Shown: piece by piece, positions 46,783-56,937 of the stretch
Layout: each line of letters starts with the position of its first letter
Numbering within the stretch: the stretch's first letter is position 1
Assembly: GCA_964506245.1 (NCBI GenBank)
Contig: CAZDKK010000018.1
Span: forward strand, 1 to 64,000
Direction of reading: 5' to 3'
Origin: CAZDKK01 sp964506245
GTDB lineage: Bacteria > Eisenbacteria > RBG-16-71-46 > CAIMUX01 > WJJG01
Length of the DNA stretch: 64,000 nt
The notes under the pieces: generated by a model
What the model saw: the letters and a program-made list of their open reading frames with translations, nothing else
Told to the model about the DNA's origin: nothing
Databases searched by the model: none
Program-made: the position numbers and the translations under genes

Positions 46783-49038
46783 ATGAACGAACATCGAGCA
46801 GGCAGGGCACACCGTTTGACTGTGCATATTCAAGCCATGACGCGGCCCCGGGTGACCCCTCTTGGGGGCCAGGGATCTGGGCGAGCGCGTCCCGCGCGAG
46901 GCCTGTCACCTGGTCAACATGCGGTACCAGCCTTCGTCCCCGTCTGGCTGGGGACGTTCCTCGTCTGGTTGGGGTGGGCATGCCCTGCCGTCGCCACGAC
47001 AACCATCCCATGCGGCGACGAAGCCACGTTGATCGTGAACGGCGATGGAACGGCGAGTGTTCGTACGGGGCACGATGGACCGGGACTCGAGATGGCAGGT
47101 TGGTCACTCGATACGGATCAGGGAACCATCCGTCTGGCTGACCTCGTCCCCAGCGTCGCGGCGGAGGAGAGGACCGACAGCTCGATCGTCCGGATCCTGG
47201 CGGGGGGCGAGCGGGTCGCCGTGGCTCTGACCTACACCGCCTTCCCCGCGAGACGGGAGCTGCGTATAGCGCTCGAGGTCGATTACCTGCAGTCGTGCGA
47301 ACTTACGCGTGGCGGTCTGGACGTCGAATTCGATCCAGCTTTGGTGCTCTACCGAGGCCCGCACGCGATCGTCTGCCGCGACGCTGCCCGCAACCAGCAG
47401 CAGACGCTCTACACACAACGAGCGATTCTGGCGGTAGACCAGGCCCGCGGCCGCGCGTTCTGCGTGCACGGGCTGCACCATGGGGCACTCGGGGTAGAAC
47501 TGCTCTCGGAAGACGGCTTCCTCTTCTACGATGGCGAAGCTCACTGCACCGTGTTGAGGCGACCGACCTACGAGGAGGTCGGGGAGCACCGCTCGACCCG
47601 CCGGGAGGCCGGCGCGCACGATGTGATGAAGGTGCTTCTGGCACTGGACCCCGATCGGCCCACCGCCTGGATCAACACCTTCCCCGGCGCCTGCCCGGCG
47701 GCCTTCACCCTGGTCGACGACGCCGACGGCGAAAGGCGCGAGCTGCTGCTGGCCGCCTACTACGGGGCGTCCGACACGGCAAGCGCTGGTTTCCGTCGGG
47801 GTGGTCTGTTGGGCCACGGCCTCGAGACGACACGCACGATCTTCGCCAACTCCCGGCTATACGACGTCTGGGACCGCTTGCAGGCTGATGGCGTGGAGAT
47901 CGCTCTGCACACGCCGACTGGCCAGGCAGACTCTGCGGGTCTGACCGCCGAGTGTCTGGCGGAGCTTGTACCCCGTTACCGAATCCGCCAGTGGGTCGAC
48001 CATGCCGTCTCGGGCAACCCGGAGGACCTCAACTTCCGCGGCAGCTACCCGCCGGACGATAATCCCTTCTACGTCCTGGATCTGCTGGAGGAGTACCACT
48101 TTGATTACGCGTGGGTGGAAGGCAACATGTTCCGCGGCTTCGACGCCTTCCGCGATCGCCGTGAGCTTCCGCACCACCTCGACGCCGTCGATGATCCAGG
48201 GGTGCCGGGGCAGTTGCTCGTCTACGGTCGGGGTGGTGGCGTCTTCTTTGAGAACTACTGGAGCTGTATGCGGGATGTCGTGACACCCCCCGCATTGGAG
48301 GAGCTGACGCTCACGGCCGGCCTGGCGGTTCTCTACACACACATGTGCCTCGTGCGGTACCATGGCGCGGACGTGGGGTACCTCGAGCAGGATGGAGACA
48401 CGTGGGTGGTCAAGCCGGAGGCAGAGGAGCTTCTCTCGCTATTGGAGCAGCGCAAGGATGCGGGGGAGCTCTGGGTCGCTCCGGCTGCCACGATCTTCGA
48501 TCGGTTGCGGGCCATCGACTCGCTGGTTCTGACAGACTTGGGGGATCTCCCTGACGGCCGCGCAGCAATGCGCTTGTCGAATAGAGGGGCGCTCCCCCTC
48601 GAGGATTTGGGCGTCTACCTGCAGAATTGCACTTCGATTTCGATTGGCGGTCGGCCGGTCACACCGACCGATGGGGGATGGATCACTGTCCCAAGGTTGG
48701 ATGCCGGGGCTGAGATCCTGATCGAAGCTCGGCCACTATTTCCGGCCGGGGCCGTAGGTCGCATCGTAGCTCTGCCCAATCCGTGCCGGGGAGCTTCCGG
48801 GTTGTACTTCGAGCTCTCTCCCGACGAGGCCGATGGGACCGAACTGGAGGTCCAGATCCAGGACTGCCTCGGACGGGTACTATGGGGGGGCAGTCCCCAC
48901 GAGGTCGGCCCGGGCCGATTCCGGGTCGAGTGGGACGGACGCGATGCTCGCGGTCGGCCCGTCCCGTCGGGGCGCTACTGGGCCCACCTGCTCCCGACGA
49001 CCCGGTCGCGAATCGCCGCGATCATGCTGGTACGTTGA
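46783..49038 (+). CDS. Secreted NodB-like (polysaccharide-deacetylase-like) protein with sorting domain
   Basis: Exported protein of 751 residues. A long N-terminal region of about 45 residues precedes the hydrophobic signal (FVPVWLGTFLVWLGWACPAVA), so a later start such as ATG 46837 is possible; neither has a good ribosome site. Residues about 80-290 form a beta-rich domain. FTLVDDADGERRE at about 306 and VEIALHTPTGQADS at about 370 recall the FxxDD and H-x-x-x-x motifs of NodB-type carbohydrate esterases, but the second His motif is not obvious. The last 90 residues are a FlgD/T9SS-like Ig domain (LEVQIQDCLGRVLW...SGRYWAHLL) ending IMLVR. Likely acts on extracellular polysaccharide; catalytic activity is uncertain. 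Confidence 0.6.
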   Translation: MNEHRAGRAHRLTVHIQAMTRPRVTPLGGQGSGRARPARGLSPGQHAVPAFVPVWLGTFLVWLGWACPAVATTTIPCGDEATLIVNGDGTASVRTGHDGPGLEMAGWSLDTDQGTIRLADLVPSVAAEERTDSSIVRILAGGERVAVALTYTAFPARRELRIALEVDYLQSCELTRGGLDVEFDPALVLYRGPHAIVCRDAARNQQQTLYTQRAILAVDQARGRAFCVHGLHHGALGVELLSEDGFLFYDGEAHCTVLRRPTYEEVGEHRSTRREAGAHDVMKVLLALDPDRPTAWINTFPGACPAAFTLVDDADGERRELLLAAYYGASDTASAGFRRGGLLGHGLETTRTIFANSRLYDVWDRLQADGVEIALHTPTGQADSAGLTAECLAELVPRYRIRQWVDHAVSGNPEDLNFRGSYPPDDNPFYVLDLLEEYHFDYAWVEGNMFRGFDAFRDRRELPHHLDAVDDPGVPGQLLVYGRGGGVFFENYWSCMRDVVTPPALEELTLTAGLAVLYTHMCLVRYHGADVGYLEQDGDTWVVKPEAEELLSLLEQRKDAGELWVAPAATIFDRLRAIDSLVLTDLGDLPDGRAAMRLSNRGALPLEDLGVYLQNCTSISIGGRPVTPTDGGWITVPRLDAGAEILIEARPLFPAGAVGRIVALPNPCRGASGLYFELSPDEADGTELEVQIQDCLGRVLWGGSPHEVGPGRFRVEWDGRDARGRPVPSGRYWAHLLPTTRSRIAAIMLVR

Positions 49039-49122
49039 GAAACAGGCTCCGCTGGCAGAGGGCCCGTGTAGCAGGAATCGGCGCCCTGGGAACGGCAAAA
49101 AGGGCCATGGAGCCGTAACGCC

Positions 49123-50616
49123 GTGGACATCCTGGCGATTCATCCGCAGGAGCCCGAGCGAGCGGTCTTCGAGAAGATGCCGCCCCTGGGCATGCTGTGG
49201 ATTGCGGGTGAGCTGCGCAAGGCCGGCTACGAGGTTGCCTTCTACGACCAGCAGGTCGATGAGCGCACACCCGAGGAGATCGTGCGTGCCGCTCGACCGC
49301 GCTTGGTTCTGATCGGAGGCACGACCCACAGCCGCTTCGCATCCTTCGCCGCGGCGCGGGCCGTCAAGCAGGTGGATCCCAGCGCGCTGGTTGTCTACGG
49401 CGGCCCCCACGCCTCCTTCACCGCGCCGGACACGCTCACCCACATCACCGAGATCGACATCGTCGCCCATGGCGAGGGCGAGGAGACGGCGCTCGAGCTG
49501 GCAGAGTGGGCGCTGCGCGGCGCAGGCCGACCCGAGGACCTCGGGCGTATCCGGGGCATCTCCTATCGTCGGGACGGCCAGGTGGCTCGCACGCCGGATC
49601 GGCCACCCATCGCCGACCTCGACCGGCTGGGCCCGCCCGCGCGCGACCTCGTTCCCCTCGATCGCTACGCCATGCAGATGGACTACCTCAGTCGCCCCGG
49701 CGCGTCGGTGGTGAGCGCCCGAGGGTGTCCGATCCTGTGCACGTTCTGCTCCGCGGCGGCCATGTTCGGGCGAACCTACCGCACGCGCACGCCGGCCCTG
49801 GTGGTGGACGAGATCGAGGGCCTGCTCGCCCAGGGCGCCGAGGGCATCAAGATCTTCGACAGCACCTTCACGCTGAGTCGCCGTCACGTGGAGGAGTTCT
49901 GCGACGAAATCAAGAGGCGCGATCTGCGCTTCCCCTGGGAGTGCGAGATCCGGGTCGGATCGGTCGACAAGGTGCTGCTGGCGAAGATGCAGGTCGCCGG
50001 CTGCTACTACATCGACGTCGGCATCGAGTCGGGTTCCCAGCGCGTGCTGGATGAGTGCGTCGGCAAACGGATTTCACTCGGCGATGCCCGCCGGACGCTG
50101 GAGTGGGCGCGCGAGCTGGGTCTCCTCGCCAAGGTCTTCTACACGGTCGGCCACCCCGGAGAGACATTTGCCGAGGGTTTGCGGACCCTCGCCTTCATGG
50201 CCCGCACGCGCCGGAGCACGCGGCTCCAGGCCTGCCGGATCGGCGTCAAGGTCTATCCCGGAACGCAGGTCGCGGACTACGCCGAACGCAAGAAACTCAT
50301 GCCCCCAGGCTTCCGGTGGTCGGCTCCGTATGATAACGAGGACAATCGCGCGCTGCTGAGCGAGCTCGACACCGTGCCCGTGTTGATCCAGCCGCAGCTA
50401 GGGCTGCGCGAGCTGCGACGGCTGCGCGTGCTGTTTCTGCTGATGCGCTCGTTCTCCGCGCGGTATCTGTTCGCCAAGGTGGGAGCACTGCTGCGCGGCG
50501 AAGGGCTGCCGGAGAATGCGCGCGCGCTTCTGCGCGGGAGGGCGGGAACGCCCCGAGGACCCAGCGATCAGGGTCGCACAGATCCACCCGCGGGCAGATC
50601 GCCGGCGAGGGAATAG
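49123..50616 (+). CDS. B12-binding radical SAM enzyme
   Basis: Radical SAM enzyme of 497 residues with an N-terminal cobalamin-binding domain (about 1-140; PPLGMLWIAGELRKAGYEVAFYD, VVYGGPHASF, VAHGEGE). The 4Fe-4S cluster binds Cys202, Cys206 and Cys209 in GCPILCTFC. The barrel continues with IFDSTFTLS, IDVGIESGSQRVLD and KVFYTVGHPGET. Such enzymes (BchE-like group) methylate or rearrange unactivated carbons in lipids, hopanoids and cofactors. The start is GTG with a weak site. It lies 84 nt after the NodB-like gene. The C terminus is low complexity (Arg, Pro, Gly). Substrate unknown. Confidence 0.9.
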   Translation: MDILAIHPQEPERAVFEKMPPLGMLWIAGELRKAGYEVAFYDQQVDERTPEEIVRAARPRLVLIGGTTHSRFASFAAARAVKQVDPSALVVYGGPHASFTAPDTLTHITEIDIVAHGEGEETALELAEWALRGAGRPEDLGRIRGISYRRDGQVARTPDRPPIADLDRLGPPARDLVPLDRYAMQMDYLSRPGASVVSARGCPILCTFCSAAAMFGRTYRTRTPALVVDEIEGLLAQGAEGIKIFDSTFTLSRRHVEEFCDEIKRRDLRFPWECEIRVGSVDKVLLAKMQVAGCYYIDVGIESGSQRVLDECVGKRISLGDARRTLEWARELGLLAKVFYTVGHPGETFAEGLRTLAFMARTRRSTRLQACRIGVKVYPGTQVADYAERKKLMPPGFRWSAPYDNEDNRALLSELDTVPVLIQPQLGLRELRRLRVLFLLMRSFSARYLFAKVGALLRGEGLPENARALLRGRAGTPRGPSDQGRTDPPAGRSPARE

Positions 50617-50695
50617 TCTTGTGGAGTCGACTTGCGACCGATTGGCAGTGTGGCTGCGTGCTATCGTGACAGGAAGTCCATGGGGTATTTCGGGA

Positions 50696-53353
50696 ATGGC
50701 GTTTCCGGGCCCGCAGTTCCGCTCCGTCGCCGTGGAGATCGCGGTCGGCTTCGCGCTCGCGGCCTCCGTCGCGGCCGCGGCATTCGAGTGGCCGCTGCGC
50801 ATCAACTGCGGCGGCGAGGCGCTCGAGCTGGACGGCGGCGGCGCGTACCTGGCCGACGTCCCCTACGACGCGGCGCGCGGTTTCGGCTACCTTGACGGCG
50901 AGGCGTTCGAGAGCCGCATCCGCGTCGGCGTCGGCGGCACGGCCGTCCCGGACCTCTACCTCACTGAGCGCGTTGGCTCCTTCACGTACCGCTTCGATCT
51001 CCCCCCGGGCGAGTACGTCCTCACGCTGCGCCTGGCTGCGATCCTGAACCATGGAGAGTGTCTCGGCCGCTTTGACATCGCGCTGGGCGCGCAGCTCCTG
51101 GCCGATAGCATCGACCTGGCGGCGCGCGCTCCGCGGGGCTATGCGCAGGACCTGCGCTTCATCGTGATGAGCACCGGCGGGCCGGCATCGATCCACTTCC
51201 CGGCCGCGCTGGGGCAGGCCGAACTGGCCGGCATCGAACTGGAACCGTTCCCGGCCGACCTCCCCGATCCCGAAGGGGTGGAGGGACTGGAGGCCTGGTC
51301 CTGTCCCGGGGGCGTGTTCCTGCACTGGGACGCGCCGTATCCCGAACGGATTCTTGCCTTCCGGCTCTGGCGCGCGCCCGGCGCGGGCGGAGACTTCGCC
51401 GAACTGCTCCAGTGCGCCGGCCTGATGCAGCGCTACTGGGACGGCGACGTGCAACCCGGGGTGACCTACCGGTACCGCGTTGCCAGCGTCGATCTCCTCG
51501 GGCGTGAAAGCGAGGCATCGGAGGTAGATCGGCTGACGTCGCTTCCCCTCGATGGAAGCCGCCAACCGACCTTCGATCTGCGGATCGATCCCGACAGCCT
51601 GCGACTCATCCTCGGGGATCCCTTTCGGGAGCATTGGGTCCGCGCGCAAATCCTGGTTCCCGAGGGCGGCGCGCAGGACATCCGCATCCGCGTGCGCGGC
51701 GACGCTTCGCGCTACTCGCAGAAGAAGTCGTTCAAGGTCAAGTTCCTGAAGGGCGGATCCTACGCCGGCCGCGACATCCTGAACCTGGTTTGGAAGAACG
51801 AGCCGACCTTCCAGCGCGAGGCCCTGGCAGCGGCCGTCTTCCGCTGGGGCGGTGTGCACGCCGCGGGGGTCGACTTCCTGCATCTGACCATGAACGGACG
51901 CGACCAGGGCCTGTACTACCGCATCGAGCAGATCGATGATCAGTACCTACAAGCGCGAGGCTGGGACCGCACCGGGCCGCTCATCGAAGTCGAGGGTGGC
52001 AACATGGACCTCCTGCCCGATTCAGAAGCATACGCCCGCGCCTACGATCGCAAGACGGGTGACGAAGACGACCTGTCGCCATTCATCGAACTGGTCGAGA
52101 CCGTCAACCTGACCGACGCCACCGCCTTCCCCGAGACCATCTGGGACGCGCTGGACGTCGAGGAGTTTCTCGACTGGTACGCGCTCATCGTTCTCATGGT
52201 CGACTACGACATCACCCGCGGAAACCACTACTTCTTCAGACCGTCCGCGGGAGGACGGTGGCGCATCTTGCCCTGGGACAACGAGCTGTCCTTCTCACAC
52301 CGGCTCGCCCTGGACATGCCCCTCGACCTCGGGGCGGAGGGCAGCGAGCGGGAGCTCCCGGCCGGACCGAACCGCCTGATCACGCGGATCCTCGACGTGG
52401 AGGGCTTCCGCCGCCTGCACGCCATGAAGCTCAGTCTCCTGCTCTCCGAGGTCTTCACGGAGGAACGCCTGCTGGCCGCCATTGACAGCCTCTTCGAAGC
52501 CGTGCGCGAGGATGCGATGCGCGACCACCGCAAGTCGACCTGGGAGGACAACGAGGCGTTCTTGGACGAGGTGGACAATCTGCGCCGGTTCGTTGTCTGG
52601 CGTCGCACATTCGTACAAGAACAGCTGCCTGCCTGGGCTCCGCCCCGCGAGGACCTGCGCTTCAGTGAACTCTCCGTGCAGCCCGACGGTACGGGTTTCG
52701 TCGAGTTGCACAATCCAACCAGTGAATCGCAAGCGCTCGGGGTGCTGCTCCTGACCGACCGCCCATTCATCGGCACGCAGACTACCTGGCGACCGGGTGG
52801 GGGGACGCTGGCGCCGGGCGGTCACCTGGTGATCGGCCTAGGGAGTGGATCGGCGCTGGGCCGCGCGGTTGCACCATTCCGTCCGCCGGGCGCTGGGCGT
52901 TGCCTGGCCCTCTTCCGCGAACGGGCGGGGGAATTCGAACTCCTCGATGTGGTCTCGTGGCCCGCCTTCCTGGCCGACGGGACCCTGGTGCAGCAGGGCG
53001 GGTCGGGACGATCGTGGGCGGTGATGGACTGGCCCACGCCCGGATGGGACCCCGGACCCGCGTCCGACGGCCGGCTCCCGGATCTGCAGCGCGCCGCAGT
53101 GCGCCCCCAGCCGGCCCGGGGGTCGGTGCTCCTGCTGGGCACCCTGGAGCAGGCGGGCGAGTGCCAGCTCGATCTCTTCGACGTGCAAGGCCAGCGGGTG
53201 CGGCGGCTGCTCTGCGGCTGGATGCCGGAGGGGACCTTCGCGATTCCCTGGGACGGTCTGAGTCAGGCGGGTCATCCGGCTACCAGCGGCGTCTACTTCG
53301 CGCGCCTGGCCGGGTCGCATGGTCCGCCCGCTCGCGTGGTCCGCGTGCGCTGA
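50696..53353 (+). CDS. Secreted CotH-kinase protein with malectin-like, lamin-tail and sorting domains
   Basis: Multi-domain exported protein of about 885 residues. A hydrophobic segment (about 10-30) is the signal. A malectin-like domain begins at LRINCGGEALELDGGG. An Fn3-like domain (LHWDAPYPERILAFRLWR) follows, then a CotH-type kinase domain (about 280-640) with KKSFKVKFLKGG, LVWKNEPTFQREALAAAVFRWGGV, LTMNGRDQGLYYRIEQID and the metal motif PWDNELSFSH. A lamin-tail-like domain (LRFSELSVQPDGTGFVELHNP) and a FlgD/T9SS-like Ig domain ending VVRVR close the protein. CotH proteins phosphorylate coat proteins in spores; here the targets may be other secreted proteins. The start is uncertain: ATG 50696 has a weak site, and GTG 50651 is in frame. 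Confidence 0.85.
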   Translation: MAFPGPQFRSVAVEIAVGFALAASVAAAAFEWPLRINCGGEALELDGGGAYLADVPYDAARGFGYLDGEAFESRIRVGVGGTAVPDLYLTERVGSFTYRFDLPPGEYVLTLRLAAILNHGECLGRFDIALGAQLLADSIDLAARAPRGYAQDLRFIVMSTGGPASIHFPAALGQAELAGIELEPFPADLPDPEGVEGLEAWSCPGGVFLHWDAPYPERILAFRLWRAPGAGGDFAELLQCAGLMQRYWDGDVQPGVTYRYRVASVDLLGRESEASEVDRLTSLPLDGSRQPTFDLRIDPDSLRLILGDPFREHWVRAQILVPEGGAQDIRIRVRGDASRYSQKKSFKVKFLKGGSYAGRDILNLVWKNEPTFQREALAAAVFRWGGVHAAGVDFLHLTMNGRDQGLYYRIEQIDDQYLQARGWDRTGPLIEVEGGNMDLLPDSEAYARAYDRKTGDEDDLSPFIELVETVNLTDATAFPETIWDALDVEEFLDWYALIVLMVDYDITRGNHYFFRPSAGGRWRILPWDNELSFSHRLALDMPLDLGAEGSERELPAGPNRLITRILDVEGFRRLHAMKLSLLLSEVFTEERLLAAIDSLFEAVREDAMRDHRKSTWEDNEAFLDEVDNLRRFVVWRRTFVQEQLPAWAPPREDLRFSELSVQPDGTGFVELHNPTSESQALGVLLLTDRPFIGTQTTWRPGGGTLAPGGHLVIGLGSGSALGRAVAPFRPPGAGRCLALFRERAGEFELLDVVSWPAFLADGTLVQQGGSGRSWAVMDWPTPGWDPGPASDGRLPDLQRAAVRPQPARGSVLLLGTLEQAGECQLDLFDVQGQRVRRLLCGWMPEGTFAIPWDGLSQAGHPATSGVYFARLAGSHGPPARVVRVR

Positions 53354-53633
53354 TATCGCGGCGCCTGCGAGGTGGAGTTGACTCCCCACCCGCCTGTGCC
53401 CAGACTCCGGTGCAACGGCTCCCAGGCGAGTGTCACTTCGGATCAGTAGGCCAACGACGTGACCGATCTAGGCGAAAGACTGATCCCGCGCAGTCGACCT
53501 GCAACCAGGTGACTCCACCTCGCTCGGATCCTTGACGACCGGTGGACTTGGGGGTTCGGATCTTGACCTGCCCGGAACCCCTCCCGCATTCTGCCGGAGC
53601 TCCGGGGCGACGCCGCCGGGCAGGATGCAGGTC

Positions 53634-55016
53634 ATGCGAATCAGCGACGTTTCGTACAAGCCGTTCGATGCCGTGATCGCCCTCATGGTCCTCACGGGCA
53701 TCGCCGGTCTGGTCGCTTTCGGGATGGTGATGCTGGCCCACCCCGAGCGATCCCTCTGCTCCGGGGACGTGGCCTACGTGCGGATGGCCCGCACGATCAC
53801 CGCGGAAGGCCCGCTCTGCCTCGAATCCGCGACCGGCTCCCCTGAGCTGCACCGCACGCCCGGCTACCCCCTCTTCCTCGCGGCGGTGGCGCCGTGGCGC
53901 GGGATGGGCGGTTTGCGGCTGCTGCTCATGCTGCAGGCCCTGCTGACCCTCGGCACAGCAGTGCTGCTGACGGATACCGCCCGTTGTTGGTGCGGGCCCG
54001 AACGCGGGCGGAAGCCGCTGGTGGCGGGCGCCTTGTGGCTTTCGAACCCCGCCGTGCTCGTTCTGGCATACCAGGTACTCAGCGAGATCCTGTTTGTCTT
54101 CCTGCTGGTCCTATCCCTGTGGGTGTTCGTGCGCGGCCTGCGCACGCGACAGCGCTGGTCGCCGGCGCTGGCAGGGATGTCCCTGGGTGCATCGATTCTC
54201 GTGCGGCCGATCGGATTGGTCCTGATCCCGGCTGCTGTGGGTGCGTGGGTTGTCGGCACCCGGCGCACCCGATCCGCGGGCGAGGCCGTGCCGCCGCGAA
54301 TGGATGCTCCCGCCGTACGACGCGGTCATCTCATCCCATGGATCGCTGGCGTGGCCGTGCTGCCCGGACTCTGGTTGTTGCACAACGGCGTCGACCACGG
54401 CTACTGGGGCATCTCCAAGACCGGTGTCTCCTTCGCCTATTCCGCCTACGGTGAGCCGTACCTGGCGGCACGCGTCCGGACGGAGGGGCTGAACGCCTAC
54501 GACACCGGGGAAGTCGCGGCCGGGGGCGCGCTGACTGCGGTGGCGAGCAGCATTCTCAAGCACCCCGGGGCCTTCGCGCGGACCTGGCTGGAGGGCGCGT
54601 TCATGACCGCGCTGGGGCCCGGGGAGTGGACCATGCGCAGGGCGCTGCTGGGCGAGCTGGCCACTCGTCCCGGAACGCCGTTGTCGGTCACCACCATCTC
54701 CCAATCCGACCAAGGCCTCGTGTTCGAGACCGGGACGATCACCGGGGATGTGAAACCGCAGCCCCGCACACCCACCGTCTATCTGCTCGTCCTGTGGAGT
54801 GTCGCTGTGACGGCCGTCACCTACATCGCCGCCCTGAAAGGCGCGGTCGCCGGACTGCGCCGTCGTGACCCGTTGGCCGCCTTCTGCGTGCTGGCCATCC
54901 TGTTACTGCTGGTGGGATCCTCCGGGTACCAAGCGCACGCGCGATTCCGCGTGCCGATGATTCCCTATCTCACCTTGCTGGCAACACTGGCACGACCCCC
55001 AGCGCGCCACCTCTGA
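53634..55016 (+). CDS. Membrane glycosyltransferase-like protein (GT39/ArnT-like)
   Basis: Polytopic membrane protein of about 460 residues with eight or more hydrophobic segments. The first extracytoplasmic loop has SGDVAYVRMARTITAEG and HRTPGYPLFLA, the acidic and R-x-P-G-Y-P motifs of GT-C enzymes that move sugars from polyprenyl-phosphate donors to proteins or lipids (PMT/ArnT group). Later segments ALWLSNPAVLVLAYQVLSEILFVFLLVLSL and SLGASILVRPIGLVLIPAA also match. ATG 53634 or ATG 53625 may be the start; the frame is open to 53532. Substrate unknown. A plausible partner in building surface polysaccharide or glycosylating the secreted proteins nearby. Confidence 0.72.
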   Translation: MRISDVSYKPFDAVIALMVLTGIAGLVAFGMVMLAHPERSLCSGDVAYVRMARTITAEGPLCLESATGSPELHRTPGYPLFLAAVAPWRGMGGLRLLLMLQALLTLGTAVLLTDTARCWCGPERGRKPLVAGALWLSNPAVLVLAYQVLSEILFVFLLVLSLWVFVRGLRTRQRWSPALAGMSLGASILVRPIGLVLIPAAVGAWVVGTRRTRSAGEAVPPRMDAPAVRRGHLIPWIAGVAVLPGLWLLHNGVDHGYWGISKTGVSFAYSAYGEPYLAARVRTEGLNAYDTGEVAAGGALTAVASSILKHPGAFARTWLEGAFMTALGPGEWTMRRALLGELATRPGTPLSVTTISQSDQGLVFETGTITGDVKPQPRTPTVYLLVLWSVAVTAVTYIAALKGAVAGLRRRDPLAAFCVLAILLLLVGSSGYQAHARFRVPMIPYLTLLATLARPPARHL

Positions 55017-55234
55017 GGCCGGAACCGATCTTTGATCCCTCGCTCCCCAGACGCTCGCCACAGATCGGAGGTTCAACAGCGAGGCCGCGCTCGCCGGCCG
55101 TCCGCAGCGGCATCCGTGCATGGCCCTGCACAGGTCGCGCGCACTAGTCCAGAATCGGCATGGCAGGGATCCGGCAGCCAGTCTCGCCAGTGACCCTGCG
55201 CGTGGATACGCCGCCGTAGCACCTTCGCCGCACC

Positions 55235-56554
55235 TCACCCCACCCCGTACCGCCTCTTCAGCCGGAACCCGTCCTTGACCGCCTCGCGCTCCAGCTCCTC
55301 GCGAAAGCCGGGGTGAGCGATCTGCACGAGCTTCTCGGCGCGCTTGCCGAAGGGCAGGCCCGCCAGGTCGACCGCGCCGTACTCGGTGACGACCCAGGAA
55401 ACGTCACCCTGGCTGGTCACCACCCCGGCTCCCTCGGGCAGCCGCGGCACGATGCGCGAGATGCGCTTGCCGCCGATCGTGGCGGTGGAGGGCAGCGTGA
55501 TCACCGGCTTGCCGCCCGGGCTCAGCGATGCGCCGCGGATGAAATCGACCTGCCCGCCCAGGCCGCTGTAGAACTGCCCGCCGCGGATCGAGTCGGAGCA
55601 GACCTGGCCCTTCAGATCGATCTGGAGGGCCGCGTTGATCGCCACGACCTTGGGGTTCTGGGCGATGTTGAAGATGTGGTTCGTGTAGGAGGCCGGCATG
55701 AGCTGGATGCCCGGGTGGCCGTCGGCCCACTTGTACAGCTCCTGAGAGCCCATGATGAAGCTCGAAACGGAGCGACCGGTGTCGATCTTCTTGAGGCTGT
55801 TGTCGACCGCGCCGCATTCCATCAGGGCCATCATGCCGGTGGAAACCATCTCGGAATGGATGCCCAGGTGTTTGCGGTCGCGGACAAACCTCAGTACCGC
55901 GTCGGGGATCGCGCCGATCCCCATCTGCAGGGTCGAGCCGTCCTCGATGAGGTCGGCAACGAACTTCGCCACGCGCGTGCTGACCTCATCCTCCCCGTGC
56001 TGCTCGAGCGTCAGCAGCGGGCGGTCGACCTCGACGAAGGCGTCGATCTCGTCCTCCCGCAGCAGGGTTTCCCCGAAGGTGAACGGCATCTGCTTGTTCA
56101 CCTCGACGATCACCCGCTTGGCGGTGCGGGCGGCGTCGAGGTTGATGTCGACGCAGACCCCCAGGCTGAAGAAGCCGCGGTGGGGCGGCGAGACCTGCAG
56201 CAGCGCGATGTCGAGGCCGTTCGCCTGCATGGCGCGCGGGACGTTGCTCAGGTGGATGGGGATCGCGTAGGCGCGCCCCTCGTTCTGCGCCTGGCGCACG
56301 TTGGGCCCGGTGAAGTACGCGTAGTGGGTGAAGGACTCCGTGTACTCGGGCTTCACGTAGGGTGCGGACTCATCCGTCGTGCCGAGGGTGAGGATGTGGT
56401 AGACCTCGACGTCGCGCAGCTCGGGGGCGCGGCGCGTCATGGCCTGGACGAGCCCCACCGGCACGGCCCCACCCGATCCGACGAACACCTTGTCCCCGGA
56501 GCGGATCATCCGGACCGCTTCGTCGGCGCTCATGACCTTCGAACTGGGCAACAT
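55235..56554 (-). CDS. Acetyl-CoA hydrolase/transferase family CoA-transferase
   Basis: CoA-transferase of 439 residues, cytoplasmic, like 4-hydroxybutyrate or butyryl-CoA:acetate CoA-transferases. N-terminal SGDKVFVGSGGAVPVGLVQAM; QMGIGAIPDAVLRFVRDRKHLGIHSEM in the middle; GGQVDFIRGASLSPGGKPVITLPSTA in the C-terminal domain; and ends VTEYGAVDLAGLPFGKRAEKLVQIAHPGFREEL. The catalytic Glu is expected in the IHSEM region or at the usual family position. GGAGGAGTC precedes the ATG. It stands alone between convergent and divergent neighbours. The acyl partners are not evident. Confidence 0.92.
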   Translation of the reverse strand: MLPSSKVMSADEAVRMIRSGDKVFVGSGGAVPVGLVQAMTRRAPELRDVEVYHILTLGTTDESAPYVKPEYTESFTHYAYFTGPNVRQAQNEGRAYAIPIHLSNVPRAMQANGLDIALLQVSPPHRGFFSLGVCVDINLDAARTAKRVIVEVNKQMPFTFGETLLREDEIDAFVEVDRPLLTLEQHGEDEVSTRVAKFVADLIEDGSTLQMGIGAIPDAVLRFVRDRKHLGIHSEMVSTGMMALMECGAVDNSLKKIDTGRSVSSFIMGSQELYKWADGHPGIQLMPASYTNHIFNIAQNPKVVAINAALQIDLKGQVCSDSIRGGQFYSGLGGQVDFIRGASLSPGGKPVITLPSTATIGGKRISRIVPRLPEGAGVVTSQGDVSWVVTEYGAVDLAGLPFGKRAEKLVQIAHPGFREELEREAVKDGFRLKRRYGVG

Positions 56555-56937
56555 GACTCCTCCTGACCTCGTTCTGGACCCTTACGGGACTCTGCCCAGA
56601 CTCTCTCGGGACTCTCTCGGGGCTCTCTTGGGAGCCGTCCCGCGCCTCTGCGAGGGTCCGGCGCCGCGGTGCCGCTCGACGGCGTCCGCAAGCGCCCCAC
56701 GATCAGCCGGTGAGTCTAGCCGTCGCTGGGGCCCACAACAACGTCGATCGGCCCGGTGGATGGAGGTAGAATCCCGCTCCGGCGCCGTCTGAAATCAGGC
56801 AACAGGCTGGGGATGCACCTATTCTTGCGATGCGCTTCGGACGTCCCCGACGGTGCGAAGCCCGGCGGCAATCCGGTCCGGGTGGACCTTTTGGCAGAGC
56901 CCTTGCCGGGCGGGATCTCAGACTGAAAGGAGTGACC
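56555..56937. other. Divergent intergenic region with 11-bp tandem repeats
   Basis: About 380 nt between the CoA-transferase and receptor genes, transcribed away from each other. It holds the tandem repeat at 56600-56632. No clear -35/-10 pair is visible. Confidence 0.5.
56600..56632. repeat. Three tandem 11-bp units
   Basis: ACTCTCTCGGG, ACTCTCTCGGG and GCTCTCTTGGG lie end to end, about 45 nt upstream of the CoA-transferase start on the other strand. One unit per helical turn suggests a regulator-binding site. Confidence 0.6.
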
